A stretch of DNA of 64,000 bases from Heligmosomoides polygyrus polygyrus (GCA_947396885.1 OX377202.1:82874408-82938407), one strand, 5' to 3'. Shown: positions 43,666-55,014, counted from the stretch's first letter. A program made the numbers and translations. The notes: a model not told the origin generated them from the sequence alone.

Positions 43666-43932
43666 TTAACCTGTAACAAACTCCAGAATCCATTGCCAAA
43701 AAGGCCTGATTATGGGAATCTCTGCTTCCTTTCGACATTCATTCGCATACTTTTCTAACCTTTTGCTTGCCAAATAACTCTTTGGAGCAATCGTTTTAAT
43801 ATCGACTTGTTGGAGTAAATTCGGAACTGCCCACTGTCCAGTCAATCTGGAGAGAAACAGACCTTTCTTCTTCTGTGGTGGAAGTTCAGCAACACGAATG
43901 TTTCGTCGAGCTTTGCTCCCTAGGTTTCTCAC
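43666..43932 (-). CDS. Unidentified minus-strand coding-like segment
   Basis: An 88-codon frame with protein-like composition: basic N-terminal part (GSKARRNIRVAELPPQKKKG) followed by SYLASKRLEKYANECRKEAE and a Trp-rich end WQWILEFVTG with a stop. No family is recognised. It lies downstream of the coding-like tract at 44397-45042 on the same strand and could belong to the same decayed gene or transposon. Confidence 0.35.
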   Translation of the reverse strand: MRNLGSKARRNIRVAELPPQKKKGLFLSRLTGQWAVPNLLQQVDIKTIAPKSYLASKRLEKYANECRKEAEIPIIRPFWQWILEFVTG

Positions 43933-44396
43933 TTTTTAGTCCAAATGTGGACCAGAATTCCTTTAGCATACAGGTTAACCTGGTGGTATCTAATCCACTC
44001 AAGCGCGCCGAAACGGGTCTACGGGGCTACAATTTTTGCCATTTTGCACCACTCAACGGTTCGCAGCAAAAGCGAGCTTCAGTAGCGTGCTCCTTGATAG
44101 ATCCTTGATGCTCCTTCACTGGAGCCAAACAGACCATATAGGTCAACATGACCACGTAGGTCTTTTCAGAGTGGTTGGGATACGCACTCTGACGTCCTGG
44201 TGAGACCTAGAGTAGTGCATGAATAATTCACTGGAGCCAAACAGACTTGCTTTCCAAACGAAAGCGTTTACAGTAATGTACTACAAATACAAGCAAAAAA
44301 AACCTGGTTCTTCCAGTTTTCGAAACCAAGCAGTTGTAAAGGCCTGTTAACAAGCGGTCAAATATCTCCAAGTAAGGAGCACTTTACAGATGAGGA

Positions 44397-45042
44397 TCAG
44401 AGAACATTGTGAAAGCGAAGCGAGGATACGCCATAGGTGCGAGGGTAACTGGTCTTACAGTCCTCAACAGAACTCGCAGAATCTGGAAATTTGTTCCAAG
44501 TCTTATAAGCTTTAGAATTCTTTCCACTTCTTACTGTATCAACAGTATGCAATACACTTTCGATAAACATTCCCTGAGCATAACCAGGATTTAAATTTCT
44601 GTAATATCTTACATTAGTGAAAAACATCCGCAAATTATTCGTAAACTCAATATTTTCAGAGAACGAGGAAATGCAGTCATTTGAGTCAAACGCTTTGCGT
44701 TGACATAAAAATTGACGTTGCAAATTGCTGTAGTTATTTCTTTTATTAATATTATCCGCGATTCAGAGAAGCGTAAGAGATTTCCTTTGAATGATGCTAA
44801 TCAATCCGATTGTGAGTGCAAAACTCGCACGTTTGATGATGATGCTTTGTATTTCACCATTCTCTTTTCTACAGTAGCTTTTTTAAATGCAGTCAAATCA
44901 GCCTCGAAAATGGAAGCTAATTCGCCGACATGATGAGATGAAAGACGTGCACGAACTGGCCGCTAAATGCTCGATTTAGTCGCTCAGCAGCGCCTCTGCT
45001 TTGAGCCACACCCATGTAGACAGTTTTCGAAAACTAGAAAAA
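44397..45042 (-). pseudogene. Unidentified decayed coding region, transposon-like
   Basis: The minus strand, starting after a possible acceptor (tttttctag near 45040), reads KTVYMGVAQSRGAAERLNRA, FSGQFVHVFHLIM, then after a frame change ELASIFEADLTAFKKATVEK, and in the last frame NNLRMFFTNVRYYRNLNPGY and SKAYKTWNKFPDSASSVEDC to 44397. The SRGAAERLNR text recalls integrase-fold transposase contexts, but this is a weak hint and I cannot assign a family. Several stops and frame changes make it a pseudogene. Confidence 0.35.
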
Positions 45043-45164
45043 TTAGGAAGAAAAAAGTTGAAACCGTTCATGGAAGGCGTGTAATACGAACCTTACATTT
45101 TTAGATTCAGTCGGAAATTAAAATTTATCTAAAGCATTAAATAAATGAATAGCTAAATAGTCGT

Positions 45165-45310
45165 AAGGATAGGGATAAATGACGGCTTTAATCAATGTCC
45201 TTTGGAATGCGCCACGCAATATACCTCTTCAGGACCCCCTACAGTGATTGGCGGTGGCCAACTTATGGCGAAGTCAATTTTCTTCGACTGCACTACCAGG
45301 CACTGAAATA
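45165..45310 (-). mobile_element. SINE-A fragment with internal deletion
   Basis: GGATAGGGATAAATGACGGC, TTTAATCAATGTCCTTTGG, AATGCGCCACGCAATATACC, GATTGGCGGTGGCCAAC and GACTGCACTACC are antisense SINE-A blocks. Most of the middle body and head are deleted. Confidence 0.62.
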
Positions 45311-47130
45311 GTACTATAAAAAACTTCATGCCGTAATTTTTACGAAAAATTCAAGTGCTTCCATAGCATTCCATTACATCTATTAAATGATAGAATATTT
45401 CAAACCTCATTAATGAACAGGTGCAAGGATGGCTAATAGAAAGATCTTTTAAAAGAGTGTAGTGAAACGAACGACTTAAACATTCTTGAAGTTTTTAGCG
45501 TTTTATATAATATGTTTGCTCCGTTACTACATAACTCTTTAAGTGCCTTTTCGTTTTCAAGCTGGCAGCTGAGCATGAGGACACTTGAGAAACTTTATAG
45601 GATCGTTATTACCAGTGTAAAGCTGTAGGCCGCTAGAGACCTGTAAAGGAAAATATGAGCGTAAAAGCACCATAATACGTCCGAATGGTGTCGCCTTCCT
45701 GAAGAAGGCGACACCATTCGGACGTATGAAAGAAGCTGCGCAAATCCTGTTCAGCAACAGCTAGCGCTTGCATATTATACGTATTTCTGGAAAGAGGAGG
45801 TGCTGGAGTTACGGTACTGGAGATACAGTCAAGCACTAGTACCTCCCTCTCTCCAGGAATGCTTCCCTGCTGTGAAACGTTTTACGTAACTGTATAGGTT
45901 CCAGCTGAACAAATCAGATAATTCAGCACTCGTGCGCAGTCAAATTAGCTCTCACAGATCTTCATCAAAAGAAACTGAAGGAACAGGGCCTCAAAAAAAC
46001 TCACTGTTTTTATCTCCTAAGATTCCTGCGCTTTCGGCTAATCTAACTCCCATTATAGAAACTTTTCGTGTAGTTTGAAGGCTTCTTCCTCCTTAAAGTA
46101 CATTCCACAGAAGCTGAGTAAAAGGGGTAAGACTTCATAGCATATGGTTTCATGATTTAACGCAGTGCTCGCCATTTTGTGAGAGTTTCAGCATATATAG
46201 AATTCGTATTAGCCCAAAAGACCGAAAGACAAGGGCTCTGGGAACTAGCAAGGGGCAAGTTTAATTTAACTCCATTAAATGCAGGAAGGACTGACGTTTG
46301 CAGACTCGGAACAAGTCACACTGGAACGCTAAACTACATGCCCTCGACAACAATGAAGATGAAATGGAACAGACGCGAGGAAGTACAACAACTGAGCCGC
46401 CGGACAAATTGCGAGATGTCACGAAGGTGTTTCCGAATGACGTCGGCGCAGCAAATGCGTCGGAAGCGAGCCGACGCGGCCTTGGTCACGAATTGAAGGA
46501 AGAAATTGAAATTGTCTCAACGCATAGTCACTGCAGCGGAACCTAATCAAATCATTTAATTAGCAGGTGTAGTGGTGGAGTTCGACACACAAGGCACGTG
46601 TTTCGCTGTGAAAGTATCCCCCCCCCCCCCTTGGAAGAGTAAATAGTCGACGTCATTAAGTGGTGTCGCCGGAAAGGGAGAGTCGACGAAAGCGAGAATG
46701 CCGAGTAACGGTAGTAGACGGTTATGACTCTGGGAAGGCTGGAAGAGCGTCACATAGACGCCTCCACGGACCGTGGCAAGTGGAAATGGAAAACCGACAG
46801 CCGACGACTGGCCTGGCCCCATTATCAATTACGACTTCCGGTTGCGATGGTCGCCTTGGTATCAACGACGTCTGGTGGTGCAAGCCAGGCACGCGAAAGG
46901 TCGCGCACTGAGCTGACCCGAAAGATGCAATTTGTCCTTGCAAGCGCCATTTTTATAGACTTCTCTTAGGCGGCGGCAAGAAACAGCATGGCGTACACCA
47001 ACTCTGATTCAGCACGTAACGATCCCCAGCTAGCACACCACACCACTCGATTTTACACTCTAGGTGTAGGTTGAAATTTTTCTCGGCCTTTTCACTTCAC
47101 GCAACCAATCGCGTTTCCTTCTGCTTGTAA
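45311..47130. other. No supported gene; hairpin and poly-C tract
   Basis: Apart from the perfect hairpin at 45675-45727 and a C13 run at 46618-46630, the stretch has only short overlapping frames (46179-46969) without recognisable domains. It is GC-richer near 46650-46970. Confidence 0.4.
45675..45727. repeat. Perfect 24-bp hairpin with 5-nt loop
   Basis: The left arm 45675-45698 and right arm 45704-45727 are exact reverse complements (each containing CCGAATGGTGTCGCC or its complement), with loop CTGAA. The loop and right arm together read CTGAAGAAGGCG, the same word as the hammerhead-like motif at 38669. Confidence 0.92.
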
Positions 47131-47132
47131 TG

Positions 47133-47449
47133 CAGAAACCATAAAGGATAAAGGATAAAGGACAGCGTTGCTCAATCCCTTCTGGGATGCGCCAGCGCAC
47201 TCTACTTCTACGGGATGTAGTGGAGGCGACATGAATGCGGTTTTGGCCATACAATGACTTGCGGTGGCCAGCCGATGAACAATTCAGCGCTCTATCCTTC
47301 CCAGACAAGTCTGGTACCAATTCATCGACCCCGGAGGGATGGAAGGCTTGGTTGGCCTGGGCGGAAAATCCGAACCAGGAACCTGGTATCGGATGCACGC
47401 GACAGTCGCGCCTCCTCCGACTGCGCTACACGCGCCCACAGAAACCATA
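47133..47449 (-). mobile_element. SINE-A copy with 11-bp target duplication
   Basis: CAGAAACCATA at 47133-47143 and 47439-47449 flanks a full copy (47144-47438). The minus-strand head TGGGCGCGTGTAGCGCAGTC defines the 5' end, the A box TAGCGCAGTCGG matches consensus, and the B-box region is GGTTCGGATTTTCC. The tail is three GGATAAA units. It is among the best-preserved copies. Confidence 0.92.
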
Positions 47450-47589
47450 TTCCATTTAAAAGACGCTCTGCAATGCACAGGTTTCGCGTAAAAGGGAAAG
47501 GGGTAACCTGAATCAGCTCTCGTCAGGATACGTTACACATATTGTTCGGAACAATAGGGATTCGATCTTCATTCAATATAAAAGCAATT

Positions 47590-47805
47590 CGAATGCGTAT
47601 TTGAGTTATGGAGCAGCTTGCACAGTGTCCAGCTGATGAACAGGTTGGTCTTATATCCTTCTCACGACAAGGAAAGTGTGGCAACAGTTCATCGAGCCCC
47701 GAGAGATAGAAGGCCTAGATGCCTTCGTAAGGATTCGAACGCGTATGGATACGGAGGATCATATGACAGCCAGTACCTCCTCCCACTACACTCCATACAG
47801 CCCTT
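47590..47805 (-). mobile_element. SINE-A relative, diverged
   Basis: Antisense blocks GAATGCGTATTTGAG, GTCCAGCTGATGAACAGG, CAGTTCATCGAGCCCCGAGA, GATAGAAGGCC, GATTCGAACGCGT and CCTCCTCCCACTACACTCC follow the family order. Its B-box region (CGTTCGAATCC on the minus strand) is closer to the Pol III consensus than that of typical copies. It could be an older subfamily. The tail is absent. Confidence 0.6.
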
Positions 47806-47860
47806 CCTGCCCAGTACGCACTTTGTCTTACAATGAGCTGTTTGAGAAAGCTCTCATATC

Positions 47861-47970
47861 GATATTTTGTTGCGATCACAACTCTAGTGCCAGGCGGGAC
47901 TCGAATCCTCTCCTCCTGCTGACCGGGCGGGAATCTACGCCATTAAATCCCGGCGATGTATCGAAGATAG
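47861..47970 (-). mobile_element. Foldback tRNA-like element, locus C fragment
   Basis: ATTTTGTTGCGATCACAACT is followed by a decayed minus-strand tRNA-like unit (47887-47955) with CAGGCGGGACTCGAATCC and GACCGGGCGGGAATCTACGC. It matches the left arm of loci A and B with a few small deletions. The right arm is missing. Confidence 0.75.
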
Positions 47971-48009
47971 ACACAAGGGGTAGAGGCGCATTTAAGATTC
48001 GACTTTTCG

Positions 48010-48840
48010 TGACTTACGAGCAAGAGTGACATCAAGCCGTCCTACACAGGGAAATTGCGGTGGAGGAGCTACACTGTCAGTGCAAGAAACTTCAGTGCAA
48101 GAGCAAGAACGACTTGCAGATTCGGAGATTGTTAGCGACAAGAGATTAGAAACGCCGTCGAGGGATCAACTCGCCGAGCGACGGGTAGCCGCACTTACAC
48201 GCAATCCATTTCAGTAACACCCGCCGGCTTGTGTGATGCAAGTGACAAGGTTTCCTGATACACGCGGGTCCTCGCCCCAAGTTTTGAAAGTGATGGCATC
48301 TCAATGATTTCTTAATAAGCTATGTCGAACGGGCAAGTGCTATTTTTAGAAAATTAATGCGTGTGATAAGAAATTATTGGGATTCCATCGAGATGCACAT
48401 CATTTTCAAAACTTGGCAAAATCGGATCGATCTGATAGAAAACAGGTTGTGTAGTTTTGCTTATGAAAAGCGGTGTATGGTAAGGGTGAAGAAAATGGCC
48501 TGCAGCGAAATAGCGACATATTACCAGTTTCGCTCGTTCAACCAAGGCATGAATGGAACTACAAAAACCCAAAGAGTCAAATAAACCATAAACCATAGCA
48601 GCAGTAGGTGTTTTCTTCAATTAATAGTGTCTAGTGGAGATCAGGAATCAGCAGTCCTGACCCTGTGAGTATTTTTAATTTTTTTATTTTAGTGGACCAT
48701 TGCAGGAAAACTGGGTTGCAACCCTTTTGGAAAACATTTCGCATTCGTTTTCGTAGTGATTGAAAGGCATTCTAAAGGATGGTGCTAGAGCAATTGGACA
48801 AAGAAATTGGTTGAGATAAATGTCAACGAAAGTACAAGGT
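48010..48840. other. No supported feature
   Basis: Only short frames (48026-48217, 48354-48620) without domains. A polypyrimidine-AG (tttttattttag) near 48690 leads into no sustained frame. Confidence 0.35.
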
Positions 48841-48845
48841 GAATA

Positions 48846-49122
48846 AAAAATAAAGCACAGCCTTGATCAATTCCCGCTGGGATGCGCCACGTACCATACT
48901 TCTATGAGATGTCGTGGAGGAAAGTTGAACGCTCATTTGGCTTCTGCAATGACTTGCGGTGGCCAATCGATGAATATGTCAGCGTTTAATCCTTTCCGGG
49001 TAAGTGTGGTACCAATTCGCCGACCCCGGAGGGATGGAAGGCTTGGTTGGCCTGGGCAGAAAATCCGAACCAGGAACCTGGTATCGGATGCACGCGACAG
49101 TCGCGCCTCCTCCGACTGCGCT
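48846..49122 (-). mobile_element. SINE-A copy, first of a tandem pair
   Basis: Full antisense order from AATAAAGCACAGCC to CCTCCTCCGACTGCGCTG. The head half (from about 49018) is nearly identical to the copy at 47144-47438, while the tail half is diverged. This suggests a mosaic or gene-converted copy. The tail is AATAAA-like, not GGATAAA. Confidence 0.78.
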
Positions 49123-49135
49123 GTCGCCGACCTCA

Positions 49136-49242
49136 TAGGGATGCAAGGTTTGATGGGCCTGGAGAGAAAACTAGGTCCAAAAACCTGCAATCGGGTGCTT
49201 ACGAGAGCCAGCGTCCCCTCCCACTGCTCTCAACGTGTCCTA
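49136..49242 (-). mobile_element. SINE-A head fragment in tandem
   Basis: Immediately upstream of the previous copy's head is a second, diverged head: GGATGCAAGGTTTGATGGGC, GGTCCAAAAACCTGCAATCG, GGGTGCTTACGAGAGCCAGC and CCCCTCCCACTGCTCTC. Same orientation, so the pair is a head dimer or an insertion beside an older copy. Confidence 0.62.
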
Positions 49243-49249
49243 AGAAAGC

Positions 49250-49870
49250 AAGTATGTAAGTTCACTACCTAGAAAAATTTTGAATAAATTTTAAGGAAAT
49301 TCACGGACACGTGGAGTTTCAAGTGGTGATACAGATTCTAGGACATAGAAGTCTGAAGATTTTCTTCACTCAATGTTGAGAATCTGAGGGTTTTTATAGG
49401 CGCAGCATGTGTGATTCTGAGGACGACAATTACAGTATAGAGGCAGGCACAAAGCAAAGCATAGAGTTTGCTGAATATGCATGTGGTGACGCGGTGATGT
49501 ATTGCTTCGTAGATCAGCTGATGAATTGAACCCGAGGCGACAAAACACACATGTGATCCGGGACGTCAGCGATCAACACTCGTCACAGTTGGTGTTTCCA
49601 CAAGCTTAACTGCTCCGAAGAGCTTTCTACCCGCAGAGGACCATCACTGAGGGTGAAAGAGACTAAAAGACTTTCATTTTTGGGCAGTCCAACCTAGACG
49701 TAAAGATAACAGCCTTTCTGCTTGTTCGCTATCCACTAGAAAGGACCGTACGTTGTTGAGAATATCTATCGCTATATGATCGTCCTTCGAAAAAGGAGGT
49801 CAAAATGTAGCTAGCCTTTGTGTCGAAAATCGGATCCGACTTGTTTGTTTTATTTAAATAAATATTAATT
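49250..49870. other. No supported feature
   Basis: Short frames near 49338-49550 only. No repeat or splice-bounded exon is recognised. Confidence 0.4.
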
Positions 49871-49875
49871 TCAGC

Positions 49876-50142
49876 GCTTGTATAGCACAGCCGGGAAAGA
49901 GCTGACTGTCGCGTGTACCCGATGCTTGGTTCTTGGTTCGGATTTTCCTACTAAGCCAAATAAGGCTACCACCCCTCGGGGAAAATGCACTGAATTGGTC
50001 ATCGGCTCTCCACCGCAAGTCATTGGATTGCCAAATACGCATTCTCATATCGCCACCACGACATCCTATAGTAGAAGTAGAATGCGTGGCACATCCCCAA
50101 AGAGATTGAGTAACGCCGTCTCTTATCTCTTATTTTATCCTT
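49876..50142 (+). mobile_element. SINE-A copy, near full length
   Basis: Head TTGTATAGCACAGCCGGG (A box altered), B-box position GGTTCGGATTTTCC, a deletion across the GGTACCAGACTTG block, and a complete 3' part to TTATTTTATCC. The target duplication is unclear. Confidence 0.78.
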
Positions 50143-50149
50143 TTTATTT

Positions 50150-52455
50150 CAAGGTTAACTACAACCAACTACATTTGCACAAATTACTGAGCATATTATT
50201 ATGTTATATTATAATATTATATTTTGATATATTGCAAATTATTATATTATATTATCCAACTAAGCTGCTTAAACCTCCTAAAAAAGTAGCAGATGTAAAG
50301 CGCTTCAGCAGCAGCGCCAGGAAATAAGTCGGCCCGAAAAATTTCTGTTAGTCTTAGAGCACTCACATGCTTCAAACAAGACCTGCCAAAAAAGGAAGAA
50401 AAGAACAATAGCAGAAAGCATACAATGGAGACTTTACTTTACTATAGTATGTATGTATTAGCACCGCGCTTTCTCATGTTGGGATTTACTACAGGATAAA
50501 ACGTTTCAAAAGTTTCCGGAATTGTAGGCAAGATTTCGTCATCAGTACATGGTTTAACCTCGACAGTCATCTAGTTGTAGAGATTTCAAGGTGCAAATTT
50601 TGCACCCCGTGTAATACTCAATCCTTCTCAATAAAGTGAGGGAGACCAATTCACTCGCCTGGTGCAAGGACTTCGCATGTTCTCTTATGCAGGTTGTGAG
50701 GCTTAGAAAAAGCTAACGGCGCTACGCAAAGGAGTGTAGCGAGATGAAAATGTTCTGCAAACGCTCCTGCAACAGGCACATCCAAGTCAAAAAGACTTCC
50801 CGTATAAGGTCGAGCTAGACACAGATTTTTTGGAAGACAAAAACATAGCTTAGAACGGTGAAGGATCTGTCCCCTGATTAAAAATGGAATGTGTGTTATG
50901 CTCCAAAAGATTTCGGCAGCATCGAGTTCGGCTTCGATTGTGGACTTCATGGCCTGTAGAGCTTTAAACAATCCTAGAATTATGACTTTGAAAACTTTAG
51001 ACCTCCTTACCCTAACACGATGCTGGGTGAGACTTAAAATTTGGACCTGAGAATTGGAGTATCAAAGGATTTTTAGTGCCTAGCGACGGACGGAAACTTC
51101 CTATAAAAGCAAGCTTTCAGACTGACGAGAAGTCTCAGCCAATGCGCTTCTATGGCCCAACTCAATTCCATCAGGACTCGATTAACCGAGAAATGTCCTG
51201 TAGCGCGTCAACATAGCGCTCTATCAGCAGGAAATCTGCTCGGCACTAGCAAACGACGGAGCAGAAGCTCGAGAACAGGAAACCACCAAAGAAAACAGGC
51301 TGCCGAACAGTTGCTTTGCGTCTGCTGAATCGATAGACTCATTGAAAATTTATTCTTTCGTCTGACATCAATTTCCGTGCAGCTGTGGCAATAGCGAGTC
51401 ACTCGTACTGCTCATCGGAGAATGTGAAAACAAATAATCCGCACGCTATCTATGGCTAGGGAACCAACCGTTCGAGAAGTCGGGAGAAGAATGTGCAGAA
51501 AGGCAGACTTGACTGGGGCCACAAATGTAATCCAAAACCTGCGTTGTTGAGCTCAGAAGCAGTGGGCGACTAGGTGAGAAGCTGTTTTTCCTGCTAGTTA
51601 GTTAGAGACGGGCCATAAACAATCTCCGGTGAAGTAGGCATTCTGCATTGTTATGCATTCGAGAGCAGCAGCGAGTGCTTCGGTTCGCAGAGGTGGAACA
51701 AGTTGGGTGGAACACCGTCGAGTTCCGTTCCAATTCGCCTCACCTAGCGCCGCAGGCTTGTGTTTAATAAGCCGTGTAAATACGATTCTGAGGAGCAGAA
51801 TGCGAAAATTACCCGCCTCGAGTCGCTGGGTGGCTAATCACAGTCATAAATCTACTGCATCGTTCCGACTAGCAGTGACTTAGGACTGAAAACGGTGACT
51901 TCGATCTCTTGAGTAGATACCTTTTTGAGGCAAAACGTTCTAGTCTCTTAGAACACCTAGGAAGATAGTGATAGAGTCAGCATCTATTAGTTGAGCCAAC
52001 ATGTTAGTAACTAAGCAATATTTGAATCCAAAATATTGGGTCGACCAAAAAGTTACCGCTGTCCTGTCTTCCGCCGCAGAATTTATTCGCCTTTCTCTGT
52101 GAATTCTTCTTAGAAGTACCAGAAGTTGATTATTATCAAAGAAGTGCAAATTATTTTAAATGTCTCTATCTTTTTTCTTAGGTTTTCGCCAGTATCGTGG
52201 TTGACAACGGCTGTGTATGGGGCTGCTGAGCCTTCGAAACCTCAGTCTTAAGTAAATAGAATACGTTGAAATATGTATAAGGCTCACCTACGCTGCATTC
52301 AGAAAAAAGTCGTCTAAGGATCCCGTCTAAGAGACATCGTGCAATGTATGTAAGTAACATATCATATGACTCATTTGGAGCGATCCGGTGAATTCAGGTC
52401 AGGAAATAAGGAGCGACCTCCTCAACCGTAGCAAAAGGAGCATTGGCAACATTTG
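50150..52455. other. Long stretch without recognisable features
   Basis: TTATATTA-type low-complexity sequence at about 50190-50262. The remaining frames (50651-50971, 51208-51402, 51653-51883 and others) show no known domain and no consistent splice sites. Confidence 0.4.
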
Positions 52456-52459
52456 AAAG

Positions 52460-52640
52460 GATGGCATGTGTATATAAGTCTTTTCTCGAAGTGCTCCATG
52501 CACTCTACTTCTGCTGCAGACTATGGAGACCGTAGTTATGCGAGTTCGGTTTTTACATAAACTTGCAGTGGACAGTCCAAAATATAATTAGTCACTTATC
52601 CTTTACTTCATCTGGCCTAACATCTCTATGGAGGGAATGA
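52460..52640 (-). mobile_element. SINE-A copy, heavily decayed
   Basis: GTGCTCCATGCACTCTACTT, CTATGGAGACCGTAGTTATG, TAAACTTGCAGTGGACAG and ACTTATCCTTTAC keep the antisense order of the SINE-A body. The head is gone. Confidence 0.5.
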
Positions 52641-53018
52641 ATCGGTAGCAGAAAAGACTGATAGTAATCTAGCTTCAGATAGATGAGAAGCTCATTTGGA
52701 TCTGGTACGACCTGAAACATGAAGAGACTGAGTGCGCATCTGACATTTTCTCTTCTCTGACGATACCATTTTTTGCTATTTTTGGGCCACCCAATGGCTT
52801 TAACAAAAACGAAACGCAGTTCTGTGATCCTCGTCCGATGCTCTACAAGACCATATAGGACACGTAGAGAATCTTTGGGGGACGTTCATGGGCCTCCCTT
52901 GTGAGAGCAAGGACCTCTTACGTATCCTATGGAGTTATAGAGTCCCCCTTTGAAAGGTTATGTGCTCAGATGGTCGCTGCACCTTATTTAAAAATAGCAA
53001 AATCTGTGGTTCTTTCAG

Positions 53019-53195
53019 GCCTATGGTAATAGGAGGGCTCGACATGAGCGGCAAAATTTCAAGAACGCTATTGTGCAATGGCGACACACTGAACTAACCA
53101 ACCCAGCCTATGAGACGTTACTATTTGGAAATCCACCCTATGTCTCTTTGAGTCGCTTTTCTCGTCGATTACACGAAGGTTTATGTGTCACATGA
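53019..53195 (+). CDS. Candidate terminal exon, unidentified gene
   Basis: After a strong acceptor (gtggttctttcag, AG at 53017-53018) a 58-codon frame runs to a TGA: AYGNRRARHERQNFKNAIVQ, WRHTELTNPAYETLLFGNPP, YVSLSRFSRRLHEGLCVT. The composition is rich in Arg, Asn and Tyr and protein-like. I recognise no family and no upstream exon. A GTACGT directly after the stop may mean the true frame or end differs. An RTE 3' fragment begins 70 bp downstream. Confidence 0.33.
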   Translation, partial: AYGNRRARHERQNFKNAIVQWRHTELTNPAYETLLFGNPPYVSLSRFSRRLHEGLCVT

Positions 53196-53264
53196 GTACG
53201 TGGAAACGTACCAAAATAGCTGTTGATATGCTGCTATTTATATAGGGCACCTCAGAGGCCTGGA

Positions 53265-53765
53265 CCATACGGAAGCAGGATGAACACGCGACCAGCATCG
53301 AGCAGTGTGGAATCGAGAGGACGGTGGTCGGAGTGTCACGGTTCATGGAAGTGAGAGGTCACGAGAGTTCCGAGCTTCATCGACGTTTAAAGATCAGAGA
53401 CGCCGTAGAGACGTCGACGTTCGAAAATTATAGACACCGTAGTATACACCAAGTTGTCGAAAATTAGGTGGGCCGACCACGTAATGCGCTTCGCAGACAG
53501 CACGAGAGCCGTCATCGACAGGGCATGATGTTAGAAAGTAAGGAGTGCTCTAGGATGCACATCAACCGTTGGTCTGACTCGTTACTGAATGCCCTGAACG
53601 AACGATGTGATACGGTCTTCGTGTGCCTCCGGGAAGAGAGAGCCATTGGAACACTTCGGCATGCGACAGGGACAGGGGGAGACGTTGCTGGCGCCTGCCT
53701 CAGCAACTCGATGATCAACGGGACGATCGCTGACACAGGTGATATATGGTGCGCGGAAGAGTATT
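53265..53765 (+). mobile_element. RTE-type LINE 3' end, rearranged
   Basis: It resumes at GACCATACGGAAGCAGGATG, matching 9937-9965 of the other RTE copy (the RKQDEHA coding text). It continues through GAGAGGTCACGAGAGTTCCG, GGTGGGCCGACCACGTAATG and CGCTTCGCAGACAGCACG to CGTGTGCCTCCGGG and GGTGATATATGG. A local duplication of about 55 bp repeats the 'cgacgttcgaaaatta' text near 53383-53465. Frames are broken, so no protein is made. Confidence 0.78.
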
Positions 53766-53849
53766 CGGAGGAGGCTCCGCCTGTCGCCTTCATCCGGAAT
53801 CGAAGGCTTAATTTGGTTCCCTCCAGATTATACAAACCCTTTAATTAAA

Positions 53850-54930
53850 ACCGCATCTAAGGGTACCTCGTTGAGGTGAGATGTGTGGCGGCATCCTGAA
53901 CAAAGTTTGATTTGTTTTATTTTCACAATTCACCTTTGATTATTTAACTGTTTAAACAGAGCAGACATCCTTCTAAGAGGATCCTTGTAAGAAAAAGTGT
54001 GCACTGCAGTGGTATCCCTATAACACTACGAAGTAAAATGCATAGCGTACGGCTACAACGGAATGTAATCTCAGCAGTTCTTAACTGATTTTGAATGGAT
54101 ACTGGAGATTCGGTTAATGTTTCAATCAGTAGGAATAAAAATGGATCCATGAAAAACCGAAAGAAAAAAATCAGCAAAACGAAAATTAGGTATTAGAGAT
54201 ATCTAGTTTGCTAGAAAGAACGTTGGAAAAAGCGAAAACTCTCAAACGAGAAACGCAGTTTTTGGGTCTGTCAGCGTGTTAGCCCTCGCAGCACCACAAC
54301 AGTCGAGGAGCCGATTGTGCGACAGCGCGGCAAAGGCCTGCGAGCAACTCTGTGTGGGCAGCGGCGGCGTGCTCCAGCTGGAGGAAGCGTCAAAACAGTC
54401 CGGCCATCAATTATCCGCCTCGCCGCCGTGTTTTCAATAAACACTTTTCGTGTCGAACTTGAACAAAGAGCGAAGATTTACGGACTCCGAGGCTCCGGCT
54501 GCTGCTGAACGTGATCGCGAGCACCACGTGGCGGCTGTTTACGCGCCGAGCCCCTCAGAGGCGAGGACGAAACCTCAAGAACCTGTTGCCTCTCCACCTA
54601 TTTACCCTCGTCGGCGAGACGAATTATTTATCGCCGAGAGATAAAAGTTGAAACGAGTTCTCCTCTCCCGTAGCGCATTCGTTTGCGGAGGTCGCCGCCT
54701 TTCATCGTGAGTGCTCTACATGTCCATCGATTCCGAGCGTCTCGAAGAATGGCGCGTACTTCGCGAGGAAGGTGGAAACAACCAAATTACCTGACTCAAT
54801 GACAGAATCTTCAGCATCACCAGTAATAGACCACTGGCATATAGAATGGAGCATCTGTGTAGCTGCGTTAGTGAAAGCTAATCTCGTTCTTGATTCTGAT
54901 GTCCTACCCTACTATATATGAAATAGCCAG
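53850..54930. other. GC-rich island, no gene identified
   Basis: 54290-54720 is noticeably GC- and CpG-richer than its surroundings (GCGGCGGCGTGCTCCAGC, CGCCTCGCCGCCGTG), with short frames such as 54317-54508. This could be a 5' region of a gene beyond recognition or an old transposon. A (TCTGTCCG)-like run lies at 54940-54972. Confidence 0.35.
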
Positions 54931-55014
54931 CTGCTGTCCTTCTGTCCATCTGTCCGTCTGTCTATCCGTCCCAGGCCTTTCATAGGCGTCGCGAAACGAG
55001 CGTCGAATTTCAGA

